A DNA stretch of 64,000 nt from Niebla homalea (lineage: Eukaryota; Ascomycota; Lecanoromycetes; Lecanorales; Ramalinaceae): assembly GCA_019925105.1 (NCBI GenBank), contig JAHGAU010000035.1, forward strand, positions 372,001 to 436,000. Direction: 5' to 3'. Made by a program: the position numbers and the translations under genes. The notes under the pieces were generated by a model, which ran no database searches, was not told the origin of the DNA, and saw only the letters and a program-made list of their open reading frames with translations. This document shows positions 34,910 through 45,942 of this stretch, piece after piece. Positions within the stretch are counted from its first letter, which is position 1. Each line of letters starts with the position of its first letter.

Positions 34910-35214
34910 GGTTGCGATGGGTCAGTGGTGGAGGGTGGGTGAGGTGGGATGGAGTGATAGAGGGGGAGGTTGTCGCTGGTGGTAAAAATAGAGATAGGTC
35001 AATACCCAAGTTTCATTGTGGGCACCTGGGATACGTGAATGATAGTAGGAAGAAAGAGTATAAGTGTGGAGATTGCTGGTATAAAACAAACTCGATAAAG
35101 ACAGATTGTGGAGAGCGTAGGGGGGGGTCGTGGAGCGGGGCGGAGCGGATTTCCGCACAGAAATTGATTTCGTGTGCTTCCGCTCTACATTTTTGACATA
35201 TTGCTTATTCCAAC

Positions 35215-36117
35215 ATGGCGCCCAGCATACTCAAAAAGCGCAGGAATGAAGACACTGCTTCCAAAAGACCGAGCAAGAAGTTCCGCAAACAGCAGCACTA
35301 CTCCAGCCCCTCCGCAAGCTCAGCCTCGGAAGCAGACGAGGATCCACAAGAATTCACTCCCGTCGACCTAGCAGACTCCTCCTCCGAAGACGACCCCTCC
35401 CCTCTCCATCCCCAACCCGTTTCCAGCAAGGACGACAACGTGACACTCCAACCATCCACCTCGGCCACAGACTCCGACGACCCCAACCCCTCCGATTCCT
35501 CCAACAACAACAGCCACTCCACCTCCACGTCCACCTCCACCGCCGCCCCACCCCGCACGAAGACGCAAAAACGCAACGACCCCGCCGCCTTCGCCGCCTC
35601 CATCGCCACCATCCTCTCCTCCAAGCTCACCACGACCAAGCGCGCCGACCCCGTGCTCGCCCGCTCCGCCACCGCGCAGGACGCCGATGCCTCGCTCGCC
35701 AACTCCAAGCTCGAAGCCAAGGCGAAGAGGAAGATCAGGGATGATCGGCGGGCCGCGCTGGAGAGGGGGAGGGTGAAGGATGTTTTGCTTGGGACGACCG
35801 CTGCAGCTGGCGGGGGGGAGGGGGAAGGGGAGGAGGGAAAAAGTGTGGGGCAATTGCAGGAGGAGGAGAGGAAGTTGAGGAAGACGGCGCAGAGGGGGGT
35901 GGTGAAGTTGTTTAATGCGGTGAGGGCGAGTCAGGTGAGAGCGGAGGAGGCGAGGGCGAAGGGCGGGACGAGGGGCAGGAAGGAGGAGAGGGTGGAAGAG
36001 ATGAGTAAGTTGGGGTTTTTGGAGATGGTCGCCGCGGGCGGTGGGGGGGGTGGGAAGGGGAATATGAAGGGGAAAGGGAAGGAGGAGTTGGTGGGGGAGG
36101 GGATCGAGGAGGCATGA
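35215..36117 (+). CDS. RRP15: ribosomal RNA-processing protein Rrp15
   Basis: A single exon of 300 aa. The first 120 residues are Ser/Thr/Asp-rich and disordered, starting MAPSILKKRRNEDTASKR with nuclear-localisation-like basics. The conserved Rrp15 region follows: NDPAAFAASIATILSSKL, KRKIRDDRRAALERGRVKD and LRKTAQRGVVKLFNAVRASQ. Rrp15 is a nucleolar factor for 27S pre-rRNA cleavage and 60S subunit assembly. A Gly/Glu-rich insert lies between the two conserved blocks. The C-terminus (KLGFLEMVAAGGGGGGKGN) is low complexity. It shares a divergent promoter with SRP54 and is convergent with TAF11, the two stop codons being about 105 bases apart. Confidence 0.88.
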   Translation: MAPSILKKRRNEDTASKRPSKKFRKQQHYSSPSASSASEADEDPQEFTPVDLADSSSEDDPSPLHPQPVSSKDDNVTLQPSTSATDSDDPNPSDSSNNNSHSTSTSTSTAAPPRTKTQKRNDPAAFAASIATILSSKLTTTKRADPVLARSATAQDADASLANSKLEAKAKRKIRDDRRAALERGRVKDVLLGTTAAAGGGEGEGEEGKSVGQLQEEERKLRKTAQRGVVKLFNAVRASQVRAEEARAKGGTRGRKEERVEEMSKLGFLEMVAAGGGGGGKGNMKGKGKEELVGEGIEEA

Positions 36118-36221
36118 AGGATATCGGATAGGTGACCCTGGGTGGTGATTCAAGTGCATATATTCGCATGTCGTAGCTATTTGCTATCCAGAAATGATCC
36201 AATGGGTTCGTGAAAGGCAGA

Positions 36222-37316
36222 TCATTTGAACAGTCTCCTCCCCTGAAGCCGTGCGGATCCTGTTCCCGGATTTCCAAGACCGACGCTGAATCCCGTCAAT
36301 CCAGTGCCAGTGGCCTCACCGTCCCTCCTATACCGCCTCAACGCTTCCCTGAAATGATCTGGCAACAACGGACCAAGTGGTCTGTCTGGCTGCTTCGCGG
36401 GTGTGCTGGGTGTCTGTGGAGAACCGGCGTTGTGAAGAACGCCGGGTTCGATCGGAGCACTGGTGCCTTCCTGCACGACCACATCATTATTCGCATTCTC
36501 CTCCTTGAAGTCGGTTGGGTCAATCGGCAACCGCGTTTCCTTTGGAGTATCCGGCGGCGTCTCCAGCGCGGCCCACTGCTGCTGAACATCCCTCGCGCGC
36601 TCAATCAGTGTGCCGATGAACGTCTTGGTGTAACCATTGATGGTGGTGATGACGGCGGGGGGGACCGACTGCGCCAGCGTGAAGTTGGCAATCTTCCTGA
36701 CCGTCTCCTTCTTCAGCTTCACGCGCCGAAACATCTCGTACCGCTCAATCTGCTCGGGCCCGAACGCATCCACCAGCACGCTCAGGTTCTTCCGCTCGGC
36801 CGCCTTGTCCATGTCCTCCTCCCCGCCATCATCCATCCCATCCCCCGCATCGTCATCGTCATCCTCTCCGTCTTCCTCCCCGCCGTAGTCTGCCGTCACG
36901 CTCCTCTCGCTTTGCGCACGGCCCCTGAATCCCGGTTTCGATCTCTCCGTGGCGCTACCACTCACCGTCCTCCTCTTTCCTCCCTTCCTGCCCCGCTTCC
37001 CTTTGCCCTTGCTAGACCCCGCGGTAATGGCGCTGCGGGCTCCATCGCCCGTGATGCCGGTGAAGTCGCTTTCCACGCTTGGGCTGCGTACTGCGGAGTC
37101 GTCAAGGGCGTCGCTGGGTGGGAAGGAGGTTTGGCGGAGAGGGTGGGCGGAGGAGGCACCAGAGGCGATAGATGCTTGTTTCCTGCGCTTGGAGGGGGCG
37201 TTTTGGGTGTTTGTGAGGTGGAGCGATGGGCGTTTGCGGGGGTTGTTGACAGGGAGGGGGATGTGATGGGGATAGGGGGGTGAGGTTGCTGGCGAGGAGC
37301 GGGGTGGTGAGGCCAT
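36222..37316 (-). CDS. TAF11: transcription initiation factor TFIID subunit 11
   Basis: A single exon of 364 aa on the - strand. The histone-fold core lies at about residues 177-275: LVDAFGPEQIERYEMFRR, KKETVRKIANFTLAQSVPP and INGYTKTFIGTLIERARD, the TAFII28 signature. TAF11 pairs with TAF13 in TFIID. The N-terminal 170 residues are basic and Ser/Pro-rich, then strongly acidic (EEDGEDDDDDAGDGMDDG). The C-terminus has a fungal extension with DRPLGPLLPDHFREALRRY and a short Gly/Thr-rich segment. Start at the ATG at 37316, 194 bases from the divergent COG2 start. Confidence 0.9.
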   Translation of the reverse strand: MASPPRSSPATSPPYPHHIPLPVNNPRKRPSLHLTNTQNAPSKRRKQASIASGASSAHPLRQTSFPPSDALDDSAVRSPSVESDFTGITGDGARSAITAGSSKGKGKRGRKGGKRRTVSGSATERSKPGFRGRAQSERSVTADYGGEEDGEDDDDDAGDGMDDGGEEDMDKAAERKNLSVLVDAFGPEQIERYEMFRRVKLKKETVRKIANFTLAQSVPPAVITTINGYTKTFIGTLIERARDVQQQWAALETPPDTPKETRLPIDPTDFKEENANNDVVVQEGTSAPIEPGVLHNAGSPQTPSTPAKQPDRPLGPLLPDHFREALRRYRRDGEATGTGLTGFSVGLGNPGTGSARLQGRRLFK

Positions 37317-37510
37317 TGTGGGAGGAGAAGCTGAAGAGTGCGATTCAGATTTCAGAAGTTATGGGTGAATGAGTAGTTGGAAACGGACAAATGCTTGTGA
37401 CGATTTGGAAGATTTTGGTCGAAAAAGTGACGTGCCAAAAAGAAAAAAGGCTGAACTTCTTTCCCCGCAACAACGACAACCTCCATCTTCAACATTCTCA
37501 GTACGGCACA

Positions 37511-38447
37511 ATGTCGAATAGGTTCTACGTATGTTGCAATTTTCCAGGTCTCCCCATAGTTTTCTTTTCCCCCTGTGGAAATCTCCAATCACTAAACTCC
37601 AGCGTCCCAGTTCGACGACTCCTCCTCCTCCGCCTCCTCAACCGACCTCTCCTCCCTCCCTTACCCCAAACCCCTCACCCGCGCTTCCTTCCTCACCCCG
37701 ACCTTCGACCCCACCGAATTCCTCTCCTCCCTCCACAACCGCCATCAAACGCTCGAAGACCTGCGTTCCGAATTGCGCGAGCGCTCCCGGGACCTCAATA
37801 AAGAATTACTGGATCTCGTCAACTCCAATTACGAGGATTTCCTAGGCTTGGGCAGGAATCTGCGGGGTGGTGATGAGAAAGTGGAGGAGCTGCGATTGGG
37901 GGTGTTGGGATTCCGGAGGGAGGTGGAGGGGTTGAGGGATATCGTTAGGGAGAGGAGGGTGGAGGTGGATGGGTTGGTGGAGGAGAGGAAGAGGTGCAGG
38001 GAGGAAATTGTGGTGGGAAGGGGTTTGTTGGAGGTGGATAGACGGATTGGGGAGTTGGAGGAGAGATTGATGCTTGTGCAGGATGGTCCGAAAGATACCG
38101 GGCAAAAGGGAGGAGTGGACGATGATGTGGAGAGTGAAGATAGTGAGGAGGAAATGGAGGATGGTATTGATCTTAGGAAGTTGAGGAGGCATACGGAGCA
38201 GTACGCATATTTGACGAAGATGGTGCAGAAGCTGGGGCCGGAAAGACCTTTCCTGATCGGCCAGGAAGAGAGGATACGGAGATTGAGGGAAACATTGTTG
38301 CTGGATTTGGGGAGCACTCTAAAGCAATTGACTGCTCTCAATACCGCAAGTGCGTCTATATTGAAGATATTGGAGCTGTACAGGGTGATGGGGGAGCCTA
38401 ATGCTGCACTGCGTGTGCTCAAGGAAGCTCGAAAGCCGCGGCGTTGA
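37511..38447 (+). CDS. COG2: conserved oligomeric Golgi complex subunit 2
   Basis: Exons 37511..37528 and 37611..38447 give 284 aa. The first exon codes only MSNRFY; the 82-nt intron (GTATGT to CCCAG) joins FDDSSSSASS in phase 0. The conserved COG2 N-terminus follows: YPKPLTRASFLTPTFDP, FLSSLHNRHQTLEDLRSEL and LNKELLDLVNSNYEDFLGLG. Long coiled coils then run to the end (VEELRLGVLGFRREVEGL). The last part (LGSTLKQLTALNTASASIL) also fits. The protein is a tether subunit for intra-Golgi retrograde vesicles. Fungal COG2 is commonly this short form without the animal C-terminal domain. The acceptor giving TTCGAC is chosen because the nearer upstream CAG breaks the frame. Confidence 0.87.
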
Positions 38448-39140
38448 AATGGTCCAGGGTATTGAATGGGTCGAGAAGATTTATCACATGCCCCCTCATA
38501 ATAGGTTCTGTACAGGCATGTTTAACAATATAGTTGGCCCTCACAGGTCAGATCGCTTCGCCAAACATGCGGTCGCTCATGGTTGATGATACATTAACAT
38601 GTTACCGTGACGAGTTTTCGTAGACGGTACCATGGTCAACTCCCCGGGGTTCTCTGCATGGCTCCTTCTCCTTCAATGTGTTCCTTGTGATTATAACTGG
38701 GAGGAAACGCAGCTCTTCATACCACTGATGTCCTTCTGCAAATAGCGATGATCCCTTCCACAGCAGTCTTTTGACCAAAGCATACTGTCACGTGCGCGGC
38801 TCTCAATATCAAGAGACCCTAGCCGCGGGCTCTTAGCGAGCTTTCCCATCACCACGACGTCGTGATGAACCTCAATTTCCATGCTTTAGCCGGGTAAACC
38901 TTTGAACGACCGTGATTCCCAAATTTTGACGTTCCAAGTTGCCTTTCTCGGTTTAGACCAGCACCAGCCATGGTATAATGCACTTAACGCTAGTTGATAA
39001 ATCGATCGGTTGGGCCAATAGGGGTGTCATGCAAGCGCTTCAAGGACAAGTTGGCCTTCGCCATCACATAGCTGCAGTGCATGTAGAGGAAGGACCGCGA
39101 ATATGAGTCAAGTTGCTTGGGTCGAGCACATCACGATCGC
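38448..39140. other. convergent intergenic region
   Basis: About 690 bases between the stop codons of COG2 (+) and the mitochondrial L1 gene (-). It should contain two 3' UTRs. No coding or structured feature was identified. Confidence 0.45.
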
Positions 39141-40154
39141 TTATTTGACAGCAAGGTCTTTCGTGCTCGGACTATCGTGACTCCTGAAATCTCCATTCAG
39201 ACTGAATCCCGGAGAGTGTGTAGAGCTTAGGACCTGCATCATATGAGCTATAAGATCGCAGCACTGGAATTTCCGTGAGGACTTACGACTTCATGTACCT
39301 CCTTTGATATTCGATCACTCAAGTCGGCAATATCCTTCTTGATTGCGCTCATGAACTCCCGAATGTTGCTTTGCATTTCTTCCGGCGTGAAGCCCAACTG
39401 GCCAACCGCGCACCTAACGACACCCAATTTTTCTCTGTATTCAGTGCCTCCTATCATACCTTTCACAGATCCTGATATATCCTTTGTGATAGTCCCTAGC
39501 TTTGCACTTGGCATCAAACCTCGCGGCCCCAAGATTCGGCCCAAACCAGCTGCGTTGAGCTTCTGTGCAGAGTCTACGTGGCAAATACACCTGTCGAACT
39601 CTATATTCCCTTCCTTGACAGCTTCAAAGACGCTTTCTTCTCCAACAAGGCTCGCTCCAGAAGCTAGCGCTTGCTTCGCAGCATTGGAATCAGGTGGGCA
39701 GATGACGCATATTCGTGTCGAGGTGTCGACTGCGTGCGGCAGGCGTATGCGATTCCGAACAGCTGGTCCGTTTTTGGCCGTCCTCAGCCGGATTGCGAGG
39801 TCATACTTGGATGATGTGGGTGGACGGCCGACCTCGAATGCTTTGATGTATCTAGACCGTTACTTGATGAGCCTCTCATCCTACCGGAAGTCGAAGGTGG
39901 ACATGATTGGAGCCTTACCGCATCGCATCACATAAGGAGAACTGCATAGCATTCTTGAGGCTTTGATTTATGTATTCAGTGCGGCCTTTCTTTTTCTTGC
40001 TCTTCGGTTGATCTCGGACTCGTCTGTCCCCTTTGCTGAGTCCGGAAGCATGGCGCTTTACTACCCCACAGCTCAGACGCAGAGCTAGTCGAGCTCCTGT
40101 AGGGCACAAAAATTGACCATTGTAAGGCAGACATCTGGCTATCGAAGTAGGCAT
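39141..40154 (-). CDS. MRPL1: mitochondrial large-subunit ribosomal protein uL1m
   Basis: Three exons on the - strand, 39919..40154, 39287..39851 and 39141..39233, give 297 aa. Introns of 67 and 53 nt have GTAAGG/GTAAGT donors. The first 60 residues form a basic presequence (ALRLSCGVVKRHASGLSKG). The L1 fold shows YDLAIRLRTAKNGPAVRNR, CPPDSNAAKQALASGA, and the L1 signature GLGRILGPRGLMPSAKLG. The third exon supplies the conserved end VVLSSTHSPGFSLNGDFR; without this splice the protein would stop after an unrelated SPHGNSSAAIL. It binds 21S rRNA at the L1 stalk of the mitoribosome. The 30-aa C-terminal exon also carries a basic DLAVK end. Confidence 0.9.
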
Positions 40155-40305
40155 TTTGGTGCAAAGACTCTCGATTGCGATTCAGGTCGATGCTTCAGGG
40201 GACAGCTTTACGCTCGGCAGCCCATCAGCTTTATAAAGATCGTCAATAATTCGTAGGTGGGTGTCATTGGTGAGGGAAGTAACTCAACTCAGATCTGTAG
40301 TCTCG

Positions 40306-40484
40306 TACGGAAAATGACACTAAAAGTCCTGGACAGCGCTAAAATCCCAACATAGGGGGCCCCGATGCCCAAAGCGTATCCCTATAACGTGGGCCTGAGT
40401 GTTATTTCCCGGGGTCTTTCCTTAGGCCAGGGGGGCCCGGATCTGCTTGTAATTTCCCTGGGACTTTTAGTGTCATTTTCCGTA
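40306..40484. mobile_element. TA-flanked MITE with perfect terminal inverted repeats
   Basis: A 22-base terminal repeat starting CGGAAAATGACAC at 40308 is matched exactly by its reverse complement ending at 40482. Both ends are bordered by TA (40306-40307 and 40483-40484), the target duplication of Tc1/mariner/pogo-type transposons. The 175-bp body is GC-rich (GGGGGCCCC, CCCGGGG) and codes for nothing. This is a miniature non-autonomous element mobilised by a transposase in trans. It sits between the L1 gene and the secreted-protein gene, about 150 bases upstream of the L1 start. Confidence 0.88.
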
Positions 40485-41399
40485 GTCACATTTGATGCCA
40501 CGGGCTTCGGCAAAGAGTTCCGCCGGGTGCACCTGGGGGGAGGAGCATCTGCCAATTTCTGCCACATAAGTCACTCATAGATGGATGCTGTAGGGCCTAA
40601 AAGCACTTATTGCACACTCACTGCGGCCGTCCTTCTACGAGTGTTAGGGAATAACCCAGGCCAACCACATTTTCGACAAGTCTGGATAATGAAACAAGCA
40701 CTGCCGTTCCAGTGCTTAGACTTTGGAGACGGTGGATTCTGAATCCTTGGGCTATGTCTCTGGGGAATATGTGTCCCCTCTGTTCAAACATACTAAATCT
40801 CTAGCGATTCCATTTTGCTGCATAGCGGCGCTTGCAAGCCCAATGTGTGGTTTTCGAATGTAAGGAAATTTGCTACTCCAAGGCTGTATGGTAGGTCTCA
40901 GCGTCTAAAATGTCAAATTTTTGCAAAAGATAGCAGAAAGCTCCGTTCCAACTTCTCCTAGTACAAGAAGGGCCTCGAACCATTCGATGACTGGTTTGCA
41001 GATCCCCCTTTGGTGATTGGGTAGTCGTCACAGCCTTCACCGTTGAGACGGATGTCGATTCCTTTCATATCTCATGGAGCGCTCTCATGGGCGAACATAC
41101 TCCACGGACGTAGTCAGTTTCAACCATGAGGTTGAGCTTTTTAACTTCTAACGGTGCAGCAGTGGTTCATTCTGCCTTGATGGAGCGCTGTGTATATTTT
41201 TGTCCAGACAGAATGCAAACTAATGGCCAGCTGGCTTCATCAGTGGCAGGGTCTTAGGGAGGAGCGTTGAACATATAAGACGCCATGTCCTTCCATGTCT
41301 CTTATTGCCATCAGCGGATTCAAGAAGTATCTGTGAAAAATTACATTCTTATGTCGTTCTCGTTGGGCCGGCCAATTCCACGTAGTCAGACCGTCCAAA
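40485..41399. other. intergenic, promoter of secreted-protein gene
   Basis: About 900 bases of mixed composition with no recognisable gene. It is the upstream region of the secreted multidomain protein. No repeat besides the adjacent MITE was noticed. Confidence 0.45.
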
Positions 41400-44300
41400 A
41401 TGAGAACATCTATTCTTCCACTTTCCTTGGCCATCCTACTCTGCCATGTAGCAATTACACTGTCATGTGACGATCCAATCAATGTTGAAGAGATAGACAG
41501 AGCCACAAACGCTGGCCGCGACGTACCAGCACCCATCTGCCCCGACGAATTATCATCATCACCAAGTCAGACAGCCCAGGAAACCGGCCATGGAAAAGAC
41601 TCAGCGACGACGGCAACGGCGACAGCGACGCCCATGGCCACAGCGACGTCTTCTCCCGACGGCTATGGAAACAACACTCTCTCGAAAGAGAACACATGCG
41701 TCTTTTTCATGCCACCCGATGATCAAGCCACCCAATTTATGTGCAGAAACGTCTGTGGCAACGCTGTTGCGGACCAAGTTCTAGCTGGCAAAACAGCATC
41801 AGTGACCTGTGTGAGTTGGATTCCCAAGGGTCAGACCAACCCGGTGAATGAAAAAGTCGGAGGTATGTCGTATTGGAGTATTCGCATTAGTAGAAGATGA
41901 GGCATGCTTATTGATGAGCCAGGAGCGACCACATATCCTGGCAAATGCATCTGTAACGAGCCTTTCATAGATGAAATGGCAGATGATTTCGTTGAGGCAT
42001 TGCCCAAGATTGCAGAGGTAATGTCCAAAAGCGAGCCAGAGATCCACCACTGACTACTCATTAGATTGCCGTCCAAGTCTTCGTGGACGCTTTTGAGATG
42101 GCCTTTGAGATTGGAGCTCTTCTTATCCCAGGTGTTGGAGAAGCTGTTGGTCCGGGAATTGGTAAGGCACTATGAAATAATCCTCATGAAAAGAATGCTG
42201 AGCTTACTGTTCAAAGCTGCATCCATCTCTGCAGCAAGGCTAGCCGATTGGACGTACGATGCCACAAACGCCGCGAAGGCTTTTACGACCTGGGCGCAAG
42301 GAGCCGGGAAACTTCCCAAGGATATGGACAAAGTCTTCAAAGTCTTCAACAAACCAGAAAACGAATCATTTCTGCCAGGCGGCAAATTCACCCCTCCAAA
42401 GGGAATTGCAAAGGGGAGTGGAAAGCCAGGTGATAAGGGCAATCCAGATGTTGCCAAGACACCCGAGAAGGATGACTCCTCTGTCGATAAGCCTACGAAG
42501 GTAAGTAATTCTCGAAGGTTTCCTTCCCATTTTATCCATATTCCCACTTTCCACTCTGTCTCTACGTTTCACTCTGTTTATGTGGATTGCAGAGGCATTC
42601 CTCCAACTGTAGCTATGTTTTAGGGAAATTGTACCGTGTATAGGTATGCTGATTCCGCGTTTTGTTTTGCTCAGGAGAAAGAGGATAAAAAGGATGACAA
42701 GAACAAAAAGTCATGTAAGAAGCAGAAGCGTGGTGGTGATGATGGTAAGCTCGATCCTCTTGATGTGCTCTTATCCTATTCTCTTTCCCATCACAGCTGA
42801 CAGCCGGGCAGACAATTGTAGTGACAAACCCGCCACTTCTCATGACAAAAGTGCCACTTCAGATGGCAAGACTGCCACTTCTGGTGACGGAACCATCACT
42901 TCTACAATCGTTGAAAAGGTATGTCAAGCACAGAGCTTATGCCAATTGAGTATCTTCACCGTCAATGCACATACATCACATACCAGAGCCATCTCCAACA
43001 TGCGAAATGCTCACAATATGAAATGCTCAAACCCACCCCTCCTTCTCAGGCCAGGCTCGTTTCAATGCGTCTAATGGCGTATAAGACAAGGAGAGACAGA
43101 ACGCTGACATTTGTGGGGCGAACAGTCTAAAGCCATACCTACAACCATCGCGGTCACATGTGATGCGCTTCAATACGGGCAGGCGTGCTACCATTATTAT
43201 TCGGCTATAAAGAAAGATCAGAATTTCAACAATTTTGGGTGTACCAACACTCATCAACCAGCCGACCGGAGGAAGTTGACAGCCGTCCCGAATTGGAAGG
43301 AGCAACACAATAATGGTGATGGCTGGAAAGCTTACATCACTAAACAGTACATCTTCGAAGGTACTCATCAAAAGGGCGAAGGCAGAGTACCCGCATGTCA
43401 GGTTGACGAGTGGCCACCAGCGTATTTTCGAGATGAACAAAACAAAGGTCAGGTCGTCAGATACTTACCAGGTAACGTCAATGGGGGTGTGGCAGGGAAA
43501 TGGACTTCTTGGTGCAAGAAAAATGACGGCGGAGAGGGGAACAATCAATTCCTCGCAAACAAGAAAATCAATACTGACCTTGTGACGCCTAAGGATAAGC
43601 TCTCAACAAGCTTGGACAAAGGTAAAAACAAGGGGGACGCTGATACTCTTTACGAAACCTGGTCTGTTGAGTATCAACGCGCAACATTCTCCATGGCGTT
43701 CAAATGGGAGGGTGGTGATTTGGGAGGAGAGCCTGGTGAGGGCAACTCATGGGGTCTTAAAATCAACCCTTGCTGGCCAGAAGCAATCGTTCCTCAGGAT
43801 CCTGGTTGGGTTCTTGACATTGGTGATGACTGGTACAACAATCACAAGCCGAATCCTGATCTTCGTGGACAGTATGCAAAAGCACCAGGGCAAAATCTCA
43901 TTGACGCCGCAGGCGCCTGGCTTGCCAGGCCTGAAAATTCGCATAAAGAGATCGTTAACAATGATCCTGGCGGCCCAAAGCGCCAGACATCAGACGACGG
44001 ACAGGGGTCGAATAAAGCCCAAAAACAAGGTACTACTCCCACCAACTCGCGGAGACGAAGACGATCGCTCAGCCTTTCTTCGAATGGTCTCCTCAGCATC
44101 CGCGATGACGACGTCAACGTCACCCGGCCGTTGACAAACGAAGAACTCAACAGCAACATCGAGGTTGTTCGTTGTGCCGACAGGACATGTTCCAAAGAGC
44201 GCAGATCTCTGGAACGAAACGAGCAAATCGATGATGAAAGTGTACTCGTCATAGAAGGCGACAAACCGAGAATGACGCCACCCAAAGACGTGGAGGCTGT

Positions 44301-44430
44301 TCCTACAGTCACTTCAAGCTTACCAAGGCAAGCAGCCGCCAGGCTAGTGAGATCGATTGAGCGCAGGAGCGCAAGTCCAGACTTGCCGATGGTAACGAAA
44401 GGACTTACTGACCAGGGTAAACGCATTTGA
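41400..44430 (+). CDS. secreted multidomain protein with NucA/NucB-like region
   Basis: Seven exons, 41400..41862, 41923..42017, 42065..42161, 42217..42500, 42675..42744, 42797..42918 and 43126..44430, give 811 aa, all junctions in phase. A signal peptide (MRTSILPLSLAILLCHVAIT) is followed by a Thr/Ala-rich stretch. A Cys-containing block then has CVFFMPPDDQATQFMCRNVC, YPGKCICNEPFIDEMADD and a hydrophobic helix FEIGALLIPGVGEAVGPG. Exons 5 and 6 are Lys- and Ser/Thr-rich linkers. Exon 7 carries CDALQYGQACYHYYSA, VPACQVDEWPPAYF and VVRYLPGNVNGGVAG, resembling NucA/NucB DNase-type domains (C-x-DEWPPA, with likely disulfides). Its last 150 residues include PKRQ and RRRRRSLS, possible Kex2 sites. 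The architecture resembles large secreted proteins of other ascomycetes, but no activity is proven and the nuclease relation is an inference. Exon 2 could start three bases later. Confidence 0.65.
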
Positions 44431-44779
44431 GCCTAGAGGTGCGCCTGGCTAGTTACGTCAAGTTGTTGATGAGCGTTGCTGGAGGCTTTTTGCCAGGGTC
44501 CTTTTTAAACAAGGAGCTTGTAACGCTGTATTCATCGGGGGATCACACCGTTGGACGACTAGGCGTAAAAGGTTTGCCGCTCTTTAAGTAGGTTTGAAAT
44601 GTATAAATCTTCTTAATGTCCAGGCCACAGAAGAGCGGTCGATTATCTACGGGATCGTGACAAACTCACACTATCACTTCTTCAGTCTTGCGATACTGAC
44701 CATTATGGATCTTTTCTTGCTTCGCTTCTCGCTCCATCTCATGGATGCTGCTCTTCGACAACTTCGAGATCTGTTCTGA
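44431..44779. other. convergent intergenic region
   Basis: About 350 bases between two convergent genes. On the - strand, the 70 bases just beyond the TGA at 44780-44782 remain open in the same frame and look coding (SKLSKSSIHEMEREAKQE). They may be a former C-terminus of the neighbouring gene. Confidence 0.4.
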
Positions 44780-45942
44780 TCATACCTTTGGTAGCTCCCC
44801 AGTACGTCTATACTCACCCATCAGCTTTTCGAGCCGTGCCATACATTCATCTTTCCTATAGGTAGTCATATCAGGCCATCCGCACTCCCCAAAGATCTTT
44901 TTCTGGGCGTCATCGAACTCCCCTGCATACCCCTTCGCTACCTCATCATTGTTCTGCGGGATCTTCTCACATACACGCTTGGTCAGTATTTACTAAAAGG
45001 ATTGAGAGGGAATCCCCGAAGAAAGACATCTTGAATGGGGAGAAAATAGTTTCATACAAGCTCAAGCCTCGTATACTGCTCTTTAAGCATTTCGAAGAAT
45101 TCCTCCACCCGCCATGTGGGATGCGCACGCCATTTTTCGCTGTCGTTGACGCCTTCTTCGATGGGCTATGAATTCATCCACGTCAGTCAGTCATTTGGCC
45201 AGCTTTTGATTGGCTTCTTAGTTTCGAGCTCCTGCAGATTGCCACTCATCTCGCACTCTTCTCCGAAACGCACTTTGCTTCTCGCCTCGTCTTATCCTTC
45301 CCGTGAATTCGCTTCCCCCTTCACTCGTCACCAGGGTTCGCGAAAAGGTCAAAGCAAAACCGCCCGAGGCGAACCGGATAGAAAATCTCATCTCACCTGA
45401 TTTTCCACCGTCCCCTTCTCCCACCCGAGATGGTCCATTCTTTCCCCATCATACAATGTCATAGTCCCTCTCTGCGTATCCAGCAACCACCAATATCCAT
45501 CAGCGCCACTAGTCTCACTCGCCAGCACAAGCATATACTCTGGGATTGAGGTTTCATCTGGGAAGGAAGATGGGTCTGGCTCAATCGCAAAGAGATCTAC
45601 ATCCTGATTCCCGTGATCTTCTGAAAACCTCATCGCGCTCCTCACTTGCACACCCTCGTAATCCACCGCGGCAGTGATGGGGAAGATTTCATGCGAGCCA
45701 CTTTGGGATTCTTCACGCGAGATGTATGGGAGGTGTCGCATGAGGTCTATAACAGTAGGCGTCTTCTTGAGCCAGGCATACTTTTCTGGGGTGATGCTGC
45801 TCCAGCCTTCCGGTGGCGGAATGCGGAGGACCGAAGGGTCGAGGTACATCTTTGTGAGGAAGGTATAGAAGGCGGTGACCTTGCGGACGACAGCGTCCCG
45901 ATTATAGGACGGTGGCGGAGGCGGTGCAGTTATGAATGGCAT
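44780..45942 (-). CDS. unrecognised fungal cytosolic protein, three exons
   Basis: Exons on the - strand, 45397..45942, 45058..45165 and 44780..44965, all in phase 0, give 279 aa. It begins MPFITAPPPPPSYNRDAVV, then VTAFYTFLTKMYLDPSVL and VIDLMRHLPYI. A beta-rich middle follows (YMLVLASETSGADGYWWLLD then GTMTLYDGE), with PTWRVEEFFEMLKEQYTRL in exon 2 and IFGECGWPDMTTYRKDECM in exon 3. This order resembles a common uncharacterised fungal family with a SUKH-like feel, but I would not assign a function. There is no signal peptide or membrane segment. Intron 1 (231 nt) is long for this window, and its acceptor was chosen to keep the family-like KWRAHPTWRVEEFF. Intron 2 ends TGTGAG after a CTGAC branch site. 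The stop is followed by in-frame coding-like sequence. Confidence 0.6.

Noticed and set aside
33527..34942. 471-codon open frame on the + strand opposite SRP54
   Set aside because: His/Arg/Leu-rich shadow of the G/C-rich SRP54 coding strand, with no domain of its own.
40960..41000. Reverse-strand GGTTCGAG that could be a tRNA T-loop
   Set aside because: The flanking bases do not form a T-stem or acceptor stem. No other convincing tRNA was found by eye.
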